DNA from: JAEUJZ01 sp964460115
Lineage (GTDB): Bacteria; Myxococcota_A; Polyangia; Palsa-1104; JAEUJZ01
Length of the DNA stretch: 64,000 nucleotides
Reading direction: 5' to 3'
Assembly (NCBI GenBank): GCA_964460115.1
Contig: CAYWPR010000003.1
Span: 62,001-126,000, forward strand
In this document: piece after piece, positions 10,034-18,873 of the stretch
Layout: the number at the start of each line of letters is the position of its first letter
Numbering within the stretch: position 1 is the stretch's first letter
The notes under the pieces: generated by a model
What the model was told of the DNA's origin: nothing
What the model saw: only the letters and a program-made list of their open reading frames with translations
Databases searched by the model: none
Position numbers and translations under genes: made by a program

Positions 10034-11035
10034 TTATCTCAGATAGCCCGCGTCGCGGTACCAGCCAAGGGTGTCAGCGATGGTTTGAGCGATGGGCCGC
10101 GGCGCATAACCAAGCTCGCGTTCGGCTTTTTCGATCACAATTTGATGATTGCCATCCAGCGTGCGCAGGGAATCACTCGTAAACAGCGTTTTTAGGCCGA
10201 AAAGCTTGCTGCAGGCGGCCCAGGCCGGAAGGGCCATTTGCGCCAGCCACAGCGGCGTCACGAGGCGCGGAACGCGCTGACCGCTGCACTTCTCGACAAT
10301 CAGTGCTAGCTCTTTTAGCGATAGGGTAGAATCGGCCAGCAAATAACGTTCACCGCGGCGGCCGTGCACTTCGGCGTCTATCGCGCCTTTTACAACATCG
10401 CGTACATCGCAAAAATTATGGTGGCCAGCAACCAGCGCCGGCAGTTGCCGCTCACACAAGGCGATAAGAAAGCGCCCGAGCGGCGAAGGCAGAAAGTCAA
10501 AGGGGCCTAGCACCCCGCTCGGGCTGATGATGACCGCATCTAAGCCCTGCCGTACTCCGGCCAGCACGGCTTTTTCGGCCAGCGCTTTCGAGCGGTCATA
10601 CAAAATCGCATCCGGGCGATCGGCGAGCTCATGATTTTCATCGACCCGCCCCTGGCGAGAATCGAGCCATAGCGCCTGCACCGAGCTAAAGTGCACAAGC
10701 CGCCGCACTCCCTGACGCTGGCAGGCGGCGACGACGTTGTGTGTACCTTGAACATTGATCGATTCCAAGGTAGCGATCGGCTTGTCGGAAAGTGTGAGCT
10801 GGCCCGCCAGATGATACACGACATCCACGTCGCAGAAGGCGCGGTTTAGCGCGGCTTGGTCGCGCACATCGGCCACAAAAACTTCGATGGAATCAAGACC
10901 GGCCAGGGCGCGGCTGTCCGCGGCCCGCACGACCGCGCGAACTTTTCGGCCGCTGTGCAAAAGCGCACGCACCAGGTTATTGCCGATGTGCCCGCTGGCC
11001 CCGGTCACCGCCACGGTCCGATTTGCTTCTTTCAT
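10034..11035 (-). CDS. NAD-dependent epimerase/dehydratase family protein
   Basis: An extended short-chain dehydrogenase-type protein of 333 residues. The N-terminal Rossmann motif TGASGHIG is at residues 9-16, VYHLAGQ and the catalytic region with S..VQALW and Y-x3-K (YDRSKALAE) follow. It resembles dihydroflavonol-4-reductase/hopanoid-associated epimerases; the substrate cannot be named. The ATG at 11035 is chosen because the Rossmann motif starts right after it and the longer frame runs into sequence antisense to the next gene. It is divergent from the TPR-like gene at 11136. Confidence 0.88.
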   Translation of the reverse strand: MKEANRTVAVTGASGHIGNNLVRALLHSGRKVRAVVRAADSRALAGLDSIEVFVADVRDQAALNRAFCDVDVVYHLAGQLTLSDKPIATLESINVQGTHNVVAACQRQGVRRLVHFSSVQALWLDSRQGRVDENHELADRPDAILYDRSKALAEKAVLAGVRQGLDAVIISPSGVLGPFDFLPSPLGRFLIALCERQLPALVAGHHNFCDVRDVVKGAIDAEVHGRRGERYLLADSTLSLKELALIVEKCSGQRVPRLVTPLWLAQMALPAWAACSKLFGLKTLFTSDSLRTLDGNHQIVIEKAERELGYAPRPIAQTIADTLGWYRDAGYLR

Positions 11036-11135
11036 CACGTTTATGTCGCGCCTATAGGGGCGGCACAATATCACATGGCGGTTTGCATAAGGGATGTGTG
11101 AACCGACCGGCGAAGTGTAAAATATTTTTGCCCCC

Positions 11136-11948
11136 ATGCCGATTTTCGAAAAAAATCTGTTCTTAAGACTAGCTGCTCCTGTAAGTGGGCTCGCGCTACT
11201 ACTTATGTGCAGCACGCTGCACGCGGCTCCGGCCGGAGCGGGAACGCCGGCCCCGGCCCCAGCCGCGGCGCCCAAAGAGCTGGCCACCGAGGTGTCCACG
11301 CCCAAGCGCGAAGCTGCGCGCGCCCATTTTGTGCGCGGCGTCGAGCTTTATACAAATGGCGACTTTCCCAATGCCTGGCTGGAATTTAACTCGGCCTACG
11401 CGCTTTTGCCCCTTGTCGATCTATTAAACAATCTGGCCCGCTGCGAAGTGCGCATGGGCCGGCCGCGCGACGCTCTGGCCCACTTTCAGCAATTCATCAC
11501 CGCCCGCCCCAAAGATCCCGACGGCGAATACATCCGCCAAGAAATTTCCCGTTTGGAAGGAGAGCTTGGACGCCAAGCCCCTTCGGCGCCCCTAGGCGAG
11601 CCAGCCGCTGGCGGCGCCCCACCCCCGCGCCGCTTTCCGATTTACAGCCTCATGGCGGGTGCCACCACCGTGGCCCTCATCATTGCTGGGGCCACGACTT
11701 TGGGGCTCGTCAACAGCCGCTATAACGACTTGCAAAGAATTTGTGTATCCATGTGCCAACTTGCCGATGTCGGCGTGCTGCACGATCAGGCCTCGGCTGG
11801 TTACGGACTTCTGGGACTAGGCGCCGCCGGCGCCATCGCCACCGGAGTCCTTTTACGTCTTGAACTGCGTAGCAACAAGGAATCCGCTTTGCGTCCGATA
11901 GCGGAACTTTCCCTTGGATCATCCCGCGGTGTCGTCGTGAGGTTCTAA
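11136..11948 (+). CDS. Exported TPR-like protein with C-terminal membrane segments
   Basis: The 270-residue protein starts with a basic N-terminus and hydrophobic signal segment ending near LHAAPAG, followed by an Ala/Pro-rich linker. Residues 65-130 contain helical repeats like tetratricopeptide units (ARAHFVRGVELYTNGDF, LLNNLARCEVRMGRPRDALAHF). Two hydrophobic segments follow (about 170-190 and 220-240). This layout is frequent in Myxococcota envelope proteins of unknown role. The stop is immediately followed by the start of the next gene, so the two are probably co-transcribed. Confidence 0.8.
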   Translation: MPIFEKNLFLRLAAPVSGLALLLMCSTLHAAPAGAGTPAPAPAAAPKELATEVSTPKREAARAHFVRGVELYTNGDFPNAWLEFNSAYALLPLVDLLNNLARCEVRMGRPRDALAHFQQFITARPKDPDGEYIRQEISRLEGELGRQAPSAPLGEPAAGGAPPPRRFPIYSLMAGATTVALIIAGATTLGLVNSRYNDLQRICVSMCQLADVGVLHDQASAGYGLLGLGAAGAIATGVLLRLELRSNKESALRPIAELSLGSSRGVVVRF

Positions 11949-12959
11949 ATGCATCGACTTATTATTATCCCTTGGCTTTGCGGTCTAAGCTTACTTGGCT
12001 GCTGGAACTTTGATGCGCTGACCAATAACAGCAGTAACGGCAACGGCGATATGGCAGTCTGTCCAAAGCAAAAAACTACCATTCGCGAAATTTGCAACAA
12101 CAACGAAGATGACAACGATGATTGCTTGACTGACTGTGCCGATCCGCAGTGCTATCTGGAGTGCAATACGCAGCCGAATCAGTTTATTGGCTATGGTTCG
12201 CTCATCGACAAAGCAATGGATTGCGCGGCCAATGCCGCGGCCCCGATGATTTACCAAGGCGCAAATTCGGATTCCGATTGCAGCGCTGGCTGTACTTGCA
12301 AAACTCCCAATACCAACTGGACCTGCAGTTCTACCCTGCACTGGTACAGTTCGATGGACTGCTCCGGAGCCGAGATAGCTTCGGCAGCCATGTCGGTCAA
12401 CAATGGCGCTTCAAATCCTGCTTGTAAGGACTTCGGAGCCTCTGCGCCCATGGCGGATTCTCGCTTTGTGCTGGATCCCGTGGGATCAAACTGTGCGGCG
12501 CAAACTGTTGCCGGTCAAAAAGGCACGCTCAAACCAGCGTGGGCCCAAGAGAAGAAACTGTGCACGCAAGCCATGCCCTGCATCACCTTGGATTGCATGC
12601 GCGAAGCCAAGGCGACTTGCATCGCTTTCACAGGCGACTTTGCTACGTGCCCTGCGCAATTTCCAATCCGCATCAATGACTGGTACAAAGTGGTGACCGA
12701 CAATCGCGATTGTCCGTGCAGTTGCAGCGACGGAGCAGGTTCCTGTGGCATCACCAATAATCAGGTTCAGTTCCATGACGGAACAAGTTGCGGCGGAACC
12801 GCGACCCCTCTGACCAGCAATTCTTGCGCGGCCCCCGGCGGCGTAGTAAAAAAATCCATCGCGTTTCAACCGCAGCCGGTTTGCGTCGGCAAAGGCACGG
12901 TAGCCAACTCGAACAGCGTTACGCGCACCGGGCAAGTAACGACCTGCTGCACACCCTAA
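11949..12959 (+). CDS. Cysteine-rich putative lipoprotein
   Basis: The 336-residue protein has a signal peptide with a lipobox (LSLLGC, cysteine about 18), so it is probably a lipoprotein. Residues 45-75 hold an acidic cysteine stretch (EICNNNEDDNDDCLTDCADP) that resembles the repeats common in secreted Myxococcota proteins. About two dozen cysteines occur overall, suggesting disulfides outside the cytoplasm. No catalytic motif is visible. It starts directly at the stop codon of the TPR-like gene. Confidence 0.8.
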   Translation: MHRLIIIPWLCGLSLLGCWNFDALTNNSSNGNGDMAVCPKQKTTIREICNNNEDDNDDCLTDCADPQCYLECNTQPNQFIGYGSLIDKAMDCAANAAAPMIYQGANSDSDCSAGCTCKTPNTNWTCSSTLHWYSSMDCSGAEIASAAMSVNNGASNPACKDFGASAPMADSRFVLDPVGSNCAAQTVAGQKGTLKPAWAQEKKLCTQAMPCITLDCMREAKATCIAFTGDFATCPAQFPIRINDWYKVVTDNRDCPCSCSDGAGSCGITNNQVQFHDGTSCGGTATPLTSNSCAAPGGVVKKSIAFQPQPVCVGKGTVANSNSVTRTGQVTTCCTP

Positions 12960-12991
12960 GCATCCTCTTTTTTCAAGCAGAGAAAGGCACC

Positions 12992-13405
12992 ATGTCGGAC
13001 GTTGTGATTGAAGTATTTTTCGATGGAGCGTGTCCGCTGTGCAAACGTGAGGTCAGCCTGCTACAGCGCATGGACAAGCATCGGCGCATTCGCTTTACCG
13101 ACATCGCGGCCAAAGACTTTGATGCCACAGCGCTACAAATCGATTGGCAGACGCTGATGGAGCGCATTCACGGCCGCTTGCCCGATGGCTCCTTTGTGCA
13201 AGGGGTCGAAGTATTTCGCCGAATGTACGCAGCCGTTGGCTTTGCGCCGCTTGTGGCACTCACGCGCATTCCGGGAATTTCGCATCTTTTAGAAATCGGC
13301 TATCGGCTGTTTGCCAAAAATCGCCTCAAGCTGACCGGACGCTGTACGCATCAAAGTTGTGAAGTCGGAGATCATCGCCCTGGCGCCTCTCACACTGCAT
13401 CATAA
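12992..13405 (+). CDS. DCC-family (DUF393) thiol-disulfide oxidoreductase-like protein
   Basis: The 137-residue protein has the family signature near the start: FFDGACPLC, with C14-x2-C17 after an aspartate, then a conserved RIRFTDIAA segment. A C-terminal GYRLFAKNRLKLTG also fits the DUF393 family. The role is taken from the family only, probably redox or heme-related; the substrate is unknown. The start at 12992 is supported by AGAGAAAGG upstream and by the motif position. Its 3' end overlaps the dnaE2 3' end by a few bases (convergent). Confidence 0.85.
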   Translation: MSDVVIEVFFDGACPLCKREVSLLQRMDKHRRIRFTDIAAKDFDATALQIDWQTLMERIHGRLPDGSFVQGVEVFRRMYAAVGFAPLVALTRIPGISHLLEIGYRLFAKNRLKLTGRCTHQSCEVGDHRPGASHTAS

Positions 13406-16400
13406 CGCGCGCAGATGATCCGCTTTGATGGACAGCGCGCCGTCCTGGCGTTGCAACAAGCCATCGATGCACAAAAGTGATGACTCATGAAGGACCGTGC
13501 GATGCGCGGCGTAGACATCCGGCGCGATGATGACGTTAATAAGGCCGTGTTCGTCTTCCAAGGTTAAAAAACAGAAGCCACGAGCCGTGGGCGGGCGCTG
13601 CCGAACGATGCAGACTCCGGCCACGGCAACGCGCCGGCCGGCAGGCAAGGTACTTAGATCGCGCGCCGACAACATACCGGCTGCAGCCAGCGCCTGGCGC
13701 TGCATCGCCAAAGGATGCCGTCCGACGGTCAGATTGGTACCTCGGTAATCCGCGGCAACTCGCTCGGGCAGGGTCATATCTTGTAGCGGCGCCGCTACAT
13801 CTGTAGCGGCCACGCCGGCCAAAAGTCCGCTGCGATCCGGCATGGCGCTGACCTGCCACAGCGCCGTGCGCCGACTTGGCCGGCCGTCCAGCGTAGCGAA
13901 GGCCCCAATGGCAGCCAGCGTCTGCATTTCTGCTTTAGCCAATTGCTCGCAGCGCCGGCGCAGGTCGCCAAGATCGCGAAATTCCCGCTCGGCCCGCGCA
14001 TGAAGGAGTCCCTGCGCAGCACTTTGAGAAAGCCCGCGCACAAAGCGCATTCCCAATCGTACGGCCTTGTTTTGCGGCCCGCCGGGCGCTGGCTCTAGCG
14101 TGCAATTCCAATTTGAAACGTTGACGTCGATGGGGCGGACGTGCACGCCGTGCCGATGCGCATCCTGAATCAAAGTGGCCGGCTGATAAAAACCCATCGG
14201 CCAGGCATTTAGCAAAGAGGCGTAAAATGCGCCGGGATAATGCGCCTTGCAGTAGGCGCTGGCATAGGTCAGATAGGCAAAGCTTATGGCATGGGACTCG
14301 GGAAAGCCGTACGCCGCAAACGAGGCGATGGACTGTTCGATTTCCGCCGCCGCGGCGCCGGTGATGCCGTTTTTGGCCATTCCGGCGCGCAGCGCGCAAA
14401 GCAGCGTCTGCATTTTGACCTCGCCGCGCTTTCCATCCATGGCGCGACGCAATTGATCGGCTTGGCCACCCGTAAATCCCGCCGCGACCATGGCTACGCG
14501 CATAATCTGTTCCTGAAATAGGGGCACACCCAATGTTCGTTCCAGAATCGGCCGCAGCGCCGGATGCGGGTAGCGCACCGGCTCGCGTCCGGCGCGACGA
14601 CGCAAATAGGGATGCACCATATCGCCAATGATGGGTCCGGGACGAATCAGCCCCACTTGTACCACCAAATCATAAAAATCCTTGGGCTGCGTGCGCGGCA
14701 GAATCGCCATTTGCGCGCGGCTTTCAATCTGAAAGACGCCAACCGTATCGCTGGCGCCAATCAGACGATAGACCGCTTCATCATTGGCGGGCAAAGTATG
14801 CAGATCAAAAGGATCCTGAGAATCGCCACTGTCCCGTATCATCCGACGCGCTTCGGACAGCGCCGCCAGCATTCCCAATCCCAATAGATCGATCTTGATC
14901 AGGCCCAAATTCGCGCAGTCGTCCTTGTCCCACTGCATGACCACGCGATCGAGCATGGCTGCCGGTTCCAGCGGCACCACTTCATCCAGCCGGCCCGCGG
15001 AAACGACCATGCCGCCGGGATGTTGCGCAAAATGTCGCGGCAGATCTTGCAGCTTGGGATACAGCGATAAAAACAGCTCGGCGCGCTCTTTTTCCTCAGA
15101 TGGAACGTCCTTTAAGACCTGAGCCAGATCCAGTTTGTTCGCAGTCGGGGAACTTTTCGACGGCGCATCGGCCGTCGCATTCGAAGTATCGCTGGGCGCA
15201 AGGACCGCACACACCCGTTCGATAATATCTAGGGGCAGGCCCAAGACTTTTCCCAAATCGCGCGCCGCACTGCGTCCGCGATAAGTAATCACACTGCCAG
15301 TCATCGCGCAGCCGTGCGGTCCGTACTTTTTATATAGATGTTGAATGACTTCCTCGCGCGCGGCGCCCGATGGCAAATCAAGATCTATATCCGGCCATTC
15401 GCCGCGTTCTTCGGATAAAAAACGCTCGAACAAAAGGTCCATCTTCAGCGGATCGCAGGCGGTGATGCCCAACGCAAAACACACAGCCGAGTTGGCCGCA
15501 CTGCCGCGACCTTGCACCAAAATATCGCGCTGGCGACAAAATTCGATGATGTCCCAAACCACCAAAAAGTATCCGGTCAGCCCCAGCCGCGCGATGAGGC
15601 GCAATTCACGATCGAGCTGTTCTCGCGTGCGGTCGCTACATGGCGAAAACCGCGCCGGCGCTGCGCGTAAGACCAGATCCCGCAAAAAATCATCCTGCGT
15701 CGTACCTTTGGGCAGCGGAAAATCGGGAAAGCGGTAGTTGAGGTCGCGCAGCCGAAACTGGCAGCGCTGCGCAATGACGGCGGTATTTTCGATGGCCGCA
15801 GGCAAATCGGCAAACAGCGCAGCCATGGCGGCCGGAGGTTTTAGATACCGCTCGCCATTTTTGGCCAAAAGCGTTCCCGCGTCATCAAGGGGCACCCGCA
15901 GACGTATGCAAGTCAGCACATCCGCCAGCAAAGCATCTCCCGCGGTGGCCAAGTACACGTCGTTGGTGGCGCACAGCGGCAGCGCAAACTCACGCGCCAG
16001 ATCAATCAATGCGATGTTGCGGCGGTCTTCCTGTTCTTCCAGATGAATCTGCAATTCGATGTAAAGGTGCTGGCGGCCAAAAATTTCAAGCAGCGTCTCA
16101 ATGCCTTTGCGGGCGGCAGCTTTGTCGTCGCGATCTAGCGCGGCGCCGAGAATTCCTTCGCCCCCGCCGCTGAGCGCAATCAATCCTTCGGAGTGCGCCG
16201 CCAGATCGGCAAAACTTATGGCAGCGCCGGCTTTGCCCATTTTTTCACGCGTCAAAAGCCGACAAAGGTTGCGGTAGCCAACGGGGCGCTCGCACAGCAA
16301 AAGCAGCGGATGCGCGCCAATGCTGACTTCGGCGCCAATGATTGGCAAAAGGCCCGCCGCCTCCGCCGCGGCAAAAAAACGCGGCGCGCCGTAAAGTCCG

Positions 16401-16543
16401 GCGCGATCGGTAAGGGCCAGCGCGCGATAGCCAAGCGCCGCGGCTTGCTCGACAAGTGCTTCAGGCAGGGCGGTACCGCGTAAAAAGGAAAAGGCGCTGT
16501 GGCAGCGCAGTTCGACGTAGGCAGTTTCAGTCGTAGAAGGCAT
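13400..16543 (-). CDS. dnaE2: Error-prone DNA polymerase DnaE2 (ImuC)
   Basis: Alpha subunit of a C-family polymerase used for damage-induced translesion synthesis with ImuA and ImuB. The N-terminal PHP domain starts at YVELRCHSAFSFLRGT, and the catalytic core shows GRGSAANS and the DIDLDLPSG metal-binding aspartates. Later come the helix-hairpin-helix region and a C-terminal OB fold. At about 1,047 residues it fits DnaE2 rather than the longer DnaE1. The ATG at 16543 (MPSTTET) is chosen because the PHP domain begins 10 residues later. It overlaps the end of imuB by 17 bases. Confidence 0.95.
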   Translation of the reverse strand: MPSTTETAYVELRCHSAFSFLRGTALPEALVEQAAALGYRALALTDRAGLYGAPRFFAAAEAAGLLPIIGAEVSIGAHPLLLLCERPVGYRNLCRLLTREKMGKAGAAISFADLAAHSEGLIALSGGGEGILGAALDRDDKAAARKGIETLLEIFGRQHLYIELQIHLEEQEDRRNIALIDLAREFALPLCATNDVYLATAGDALLADVLTCIRLRVPLDDAGTLLAKNGERYLKPPAAMAALFADLPAAIENTAVIAQRCQFRLRDLNYRFPDFPLPKGTTQDDFLRDLVLRAAPARFSPCSDRTREQLDRELRLIARLGLTGYFLVVWDIIEFCRQRDILVQGRGSAANSAVCFALGITACDPLKMDLLFERFLSEERGEWPDIDLDLPSGAAREEVIQHLYKKYGPHGCAMTGSVITYRGRSAARDLGKVLGLPLDIIERVCAVLAPSDTSNATADAPSKSSPTANKLDLAQVLKDVPSEEKERAELFLSLYPKLQDLPRHFAQHPGGMVVSAGRLDEVVPLEPAAMLDRVVMQWDKDDCANLGLIKIDLLGLGMLAALSEARRMIRDSGDSQDPFDLHTLPANDEAVYRLIGASDTVGVFQIESRAQMAILPRTQPKDFYDLVVQVGLIRPGPIIGDMVHPYLRRRAGREPVRYPHPALRPILERTLGVPLFQEQIMRVAMVAAGFTGGQADQLRRAMDGKRGEVKMQTLLCALRAGMAKNGITGAAAAEIEQSIASFAAYGFPESHAISFAYLTYASAYCKAHYPGAFYASLLNAWPMGFYQPATLIQDAHRHGVHVRPIDVNVSNWNCTLEPAPGGPQNKAVRLGMRFVRGLSQSAAQGLLHARAEREFRDLGDLRRRCEQLAKAEMQTLAAIGAFATLDGRPSRRTALWQVSAMPDRSGLLAGVAATDVAAPLQDMTLPERVAADYRGTNLTVGRHPLAMQRQALAAAGMLSARDLSTLPAGRRVAVAGVCIVRQRPPTARGFCFLTLEDEHGLINVIIAPDVYAAHRTVLHESSLLCIDGLLQRQDGALSIKADHLRAL

Positions 16544-17834
16544 CCAGGAACCAACTGTCGGCGTGAAGATCGTGAAAAAGCCGCAGCAGTTCGCCATCGG
16601 CCAGTTCCACGTCGTAGTAATCGCGCACGCCTCTGACATCGCGCAGCCTATAGGGCCCACCGGCGGCTCGCACCATTTGCTGCCGCGGCGCTTGACCGCC
16701 CTCTTTGGCAAAAAGATTTACCCAAATCAGCGCTTGTTCGCGCCGCGCCACGTTGATGCGCCGCGGCGGACGCACCATCCGCGCGGCCAAAAGCGGCTGC
16801 GGCGCCGCTGCGTCCGGGTCAGGCTGCGCGGCGCTGCCGGCAAAGGCGATAAGTTCGGCAGCCCCGGGCGCATGGCTGCTTGGAACCACCGGCTGGCCGA
16901 CTCGGCCGCTGCCGCACAAAGCTTCTAGGCGGGCCAGGGTCGTAGCCAGACGATCCGGGGCCGGTCCGGCCGGCGCGAACAGATCAAGCTGCGTCGGCCG
17001 AGGGCTACGCGGAGTGGTGCACAGCGTCAAACGTTCGACATTGGCGGTCGGCGGCGTTGTCGTCAAAGCCACCCGCAATAGCTCCAAAAGCGGCGCCACT
17101 TTTTGCATGGGCGCGGCCACGGCAATGCGCCGCGTTTCTTCTCCACGCGGCAAAAGCGCAAAGCGCAGCGTTAGATCGCCGCAAGCTTGGCTACGCGCCC
17201 GCAGTCGCGCCATCAAGCGCTCCAGCATTCCGCGCAGCACGAACAAAAGCGGCTCTAGATTGTCGATGGGGTCGAGCAAGGCTTGCTCTTCGCTTAGCTC
17301 TGCCGTCGGTGCAGTCGGGCGCAGGATTTCGCTTTTTTCGCCGCAGGCCAAGCGGTGCAAAGCGGCGCCGGCTATGCCAAGGCGCGTGCTCACCGCAGCG
17401 CGCGGCAAACGCGCCAGTTCGTGCACGGTGCGAATGCCCCATAGATCCAGTTGCACAAGCAGATCGGGCGCTGGGCCAAGAGCGGCCAGCGGCAAAGGGC
17501 CAAGCGCCGCTGGCTCTGTGCCGGGCCGAACGATAATTCCAGTCGGTGCAGAGCGGCGCAGGGCCAGCGCTTGCACCTGCACCCGCGCGACCTCTTTGCT
17601 ATTGGCAATCGCGATGTACGCGACGATGTCTACCTCGGCAATGGCGACCTTGAGCGCCGCCAGCAGCGCGTCTTCATTTGCAAAAAGCCGGCCGAGATCG
17701 CCGACTTCCAAATACACAGCATAGGCAGCGCGCTCGACCTGCGCCGAAAAGCCGGCGGCCACATCGGCCAGCGCGTCTAGCGTGCGGGGCGCAGGCGTTA
17801 CGGGCAAAAAGCAGGCGATTCGCGAGGCCGGCAT
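16527..17834 (-). CDS. imuB: ImuB, catalytically inactive Y-family polymerase homologue
   Basis: Scaffold of the ImuA-ImuB-DnaE2 mutasome that links the polymerase to the sliding clamp. The 435-residue protein starts with RIACFLPVTP and keeps the Y-family fingers/thumb pattern LLVQLDLWGIRTVHELARLPRAAV, but I do not see the acidic catalytic residues of an active Y-family enzyme, as is normal for ImuB. The C-terminus includes PRRINVARREQALIWVNLF, typical for the family. It starts 9 bases after imuA and overlaps dnaE2, consistent with one transcript. Confidence 0.9.
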   Translation of the reverse strand: MPASRIACFLPVTPAPRTLDALADVAAGFSAQVERAAYAVYLEVGDLGRLFANEDALLAALKVAIAEVDIVAYIAIANSKEVARVQVQALALRRSAPTGIIVRPGTEPAALGPLPLAALGPAPDLLVQLDLWGIRTVHELARLPRAAVSTRLGIAGAALHRLACGEKSEILRPTAPTAELSEEQALLDPIDNLEPLLFVLRGMLERLMARLRARSQACGDLTLRFALLPRGEETRRIAVAAPMQKVAPLLELLRVALTTTPPTANVERLTLCTTPRSPRPTQLDLFAPAGPAPDRLATTLARLEALCGSGRVGQPVVPSSHAPGAAELIAFAGSAAQPDPDAAAPQPLLAARMVRPPRRINVARREQALIWVNLFAKEGGQAPRQQMVRAAGGPYRLRDVRGVRDYYDVELADGELLRLFHDLHADSWFLDAFYD

Positions 17835-17843
17835 CGAGTTGCC

Positions 17844-18560
17844 TTACTTGCTTAGCGGCAGCGTTTCGACTTCACCGGGGGCGCCAAAACGAGTGCGCAC
17901 GACCTCGATGGCGGCGTGATGAGCGCGCAAAACCAGTCGGCCGCCCGGCGCGTGCCCCCAAACCGTTTGGCCGGCCGCACAGCGCAAGGTCGCAGCGGCA
18001 AAACTGCCGGCCACTGGCTGCTCGGTGACAATCAGCAAAGCGGCCTTGGCTTTTTCGCAGCGCTGCAAAAGTCGCGAAAAGGCCGCTGCACTGCGCCAAC
18101 TGCGTTCGCTTTGCGCGCGCGGCGAGAGCCAAAAAACGACGAGCCCAAACCCGCCGGCCCCAAGCAGCAAGTCCACTGCCTTGAGGCCACTTTGGTCTGG
18201 GGTTGCGGAATTCGCTTCGGTTTCGGGCCGCACCCATAGCAGCCGCTCAAGCACGACGCCCACGCGCGCTGCCGTCTGTACATCCAGGGCGTCTTCGCAA
18301 TCGACAAAAGCGCACAGCTCGCCGCGTTGGGTGGCCGCGGCCAGGGCCAAAAGCGCAAAAGCCATCTTGCCGGCCCCGCCGATAATCTCGGCAATCTTTC
18401 CGCGAGGCAAACCACCAGAAAGTTCCGCGTCAAGAACTGAAATCCCCGTCTGAATTGGATTCAGTTGCTCATTGGCAGGAGCCTGCGCGGCCAAAGTCCG
18501 CCGTAGCATCGCCACCACATCGGCTTTTGAGCTCTGTTGTAGTTGTGCGCTGCCAAACAT
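17844..18560 (-). CDS. imuA: ImuA, RecA-like SOS mutagenesis protein
   Basis: First gene of the imuA-imuB-dnaE2 cassette. The protein has the ImuA signature TGISVLDAELSGGLPRGKIAEIIGGAGKMAFALL, a RecA-like N-terminal region with a degenerate P-loop. Start choice is uncertain: ATG 18590 (MISAHL), 18560 (MFGS, used here) or 18509 (MLRR). A LexA-like box covers the 18560 start, which argues for a leaderless transcript or for the 18509 start. The cassette is SOS-regulated in many proteobacteria (family knowledge). Confidence 0.85.
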   Translation of the reverse strand: MFGSAQLQQSSKADVVAMLRRTLAAQAPANEQLNPIQTGISVLDAELSGGLPRGKIAEIIGGAGKMAFALLALAAATQRGELCAFVDCEDALDVQTAARVGVVLERLLWVRPETEANSATPDQSGLKAVDLLLGAGGFGLVVFWLSPRAQSERSWRSAAAFSRLLQRCEKAKAALLIVTEQPVAGSFAAATLRCAAGQTVWGHAPGGRLVLRAHHAAIEVVRTRFGAPGEVETLPLSK

Positions 18561-18569
18561 ACGTTCAGT
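18553..18569 (-). promoter_or_regulatory. LexA-like SOS box at the imuA start
   Basis: On the minus strand the site reads GAACGTATGTTT (18555-18566), which fits the GAAC-N4-GTTY half-site form of Gram-positive-type SOS boxes. On the plus strand the 17 bases from 18553 match 14 of 17 positions of the Myxococcus xanthus LexA motif CTRHAMRYBYGTTCAGS as I remember it. It contains the ATG at 18558-18560, so either transcription starts very close by or translation starts further in. Confidence 0.55.
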
Positions 18570-18590
18570 GTACAGATGGGCAGATATCAA

Positions 18591-18873
18591 TCAACAATAA
18601 TTGCTAAATAATCGATCTCCCACAATGTATGCATGGGATTACATGTGGTTGTTTTCATCAACTTTGGCGAGATTGTACAACAAATGGCTCTTGCCCTCCC
18701 ACATGCGCCGGCTTGCCCTCGCGACCTGTTGACCTTCCCGTCGACAGAGTTTTTACTTATAGATGCGGTAAATACGCCGACGCGAGCCGGCGATAGGCGC
18801 GTGTCGAAGGGATACAGCTATGGGCCCGCGATTCTACGAGCTCTCTAAATGTTTAAAACTTATGGAGGATAAG
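18591..18873. other. Intergenic region between divergent imuA and the protease-like gene
   Basis: About 280 bases, AT-rich next to imuA and GC-rich later. It must hold the promoters of both divergent genes, but I could not fix convincing -35/-10 pairs. A short frame from 18633 is not supported. The ribosome site of the next gene (GGAGG at 18865-18869) is clear. Confidence 0.4.

Noticed and set aside
11036..11305. Extension of the epimerase frame by 90 residues upstream
   Set aside because: It is antisense to the TPR-like gene and the Rossmann motif starts right after the inner ATG.
16705..17724. 339-residue plus-strand frame opposite imuB
   Set aside because: Antisense to imuB, dominated by Arg, Ala and Ser, as expected from GC-rich complementary codons.
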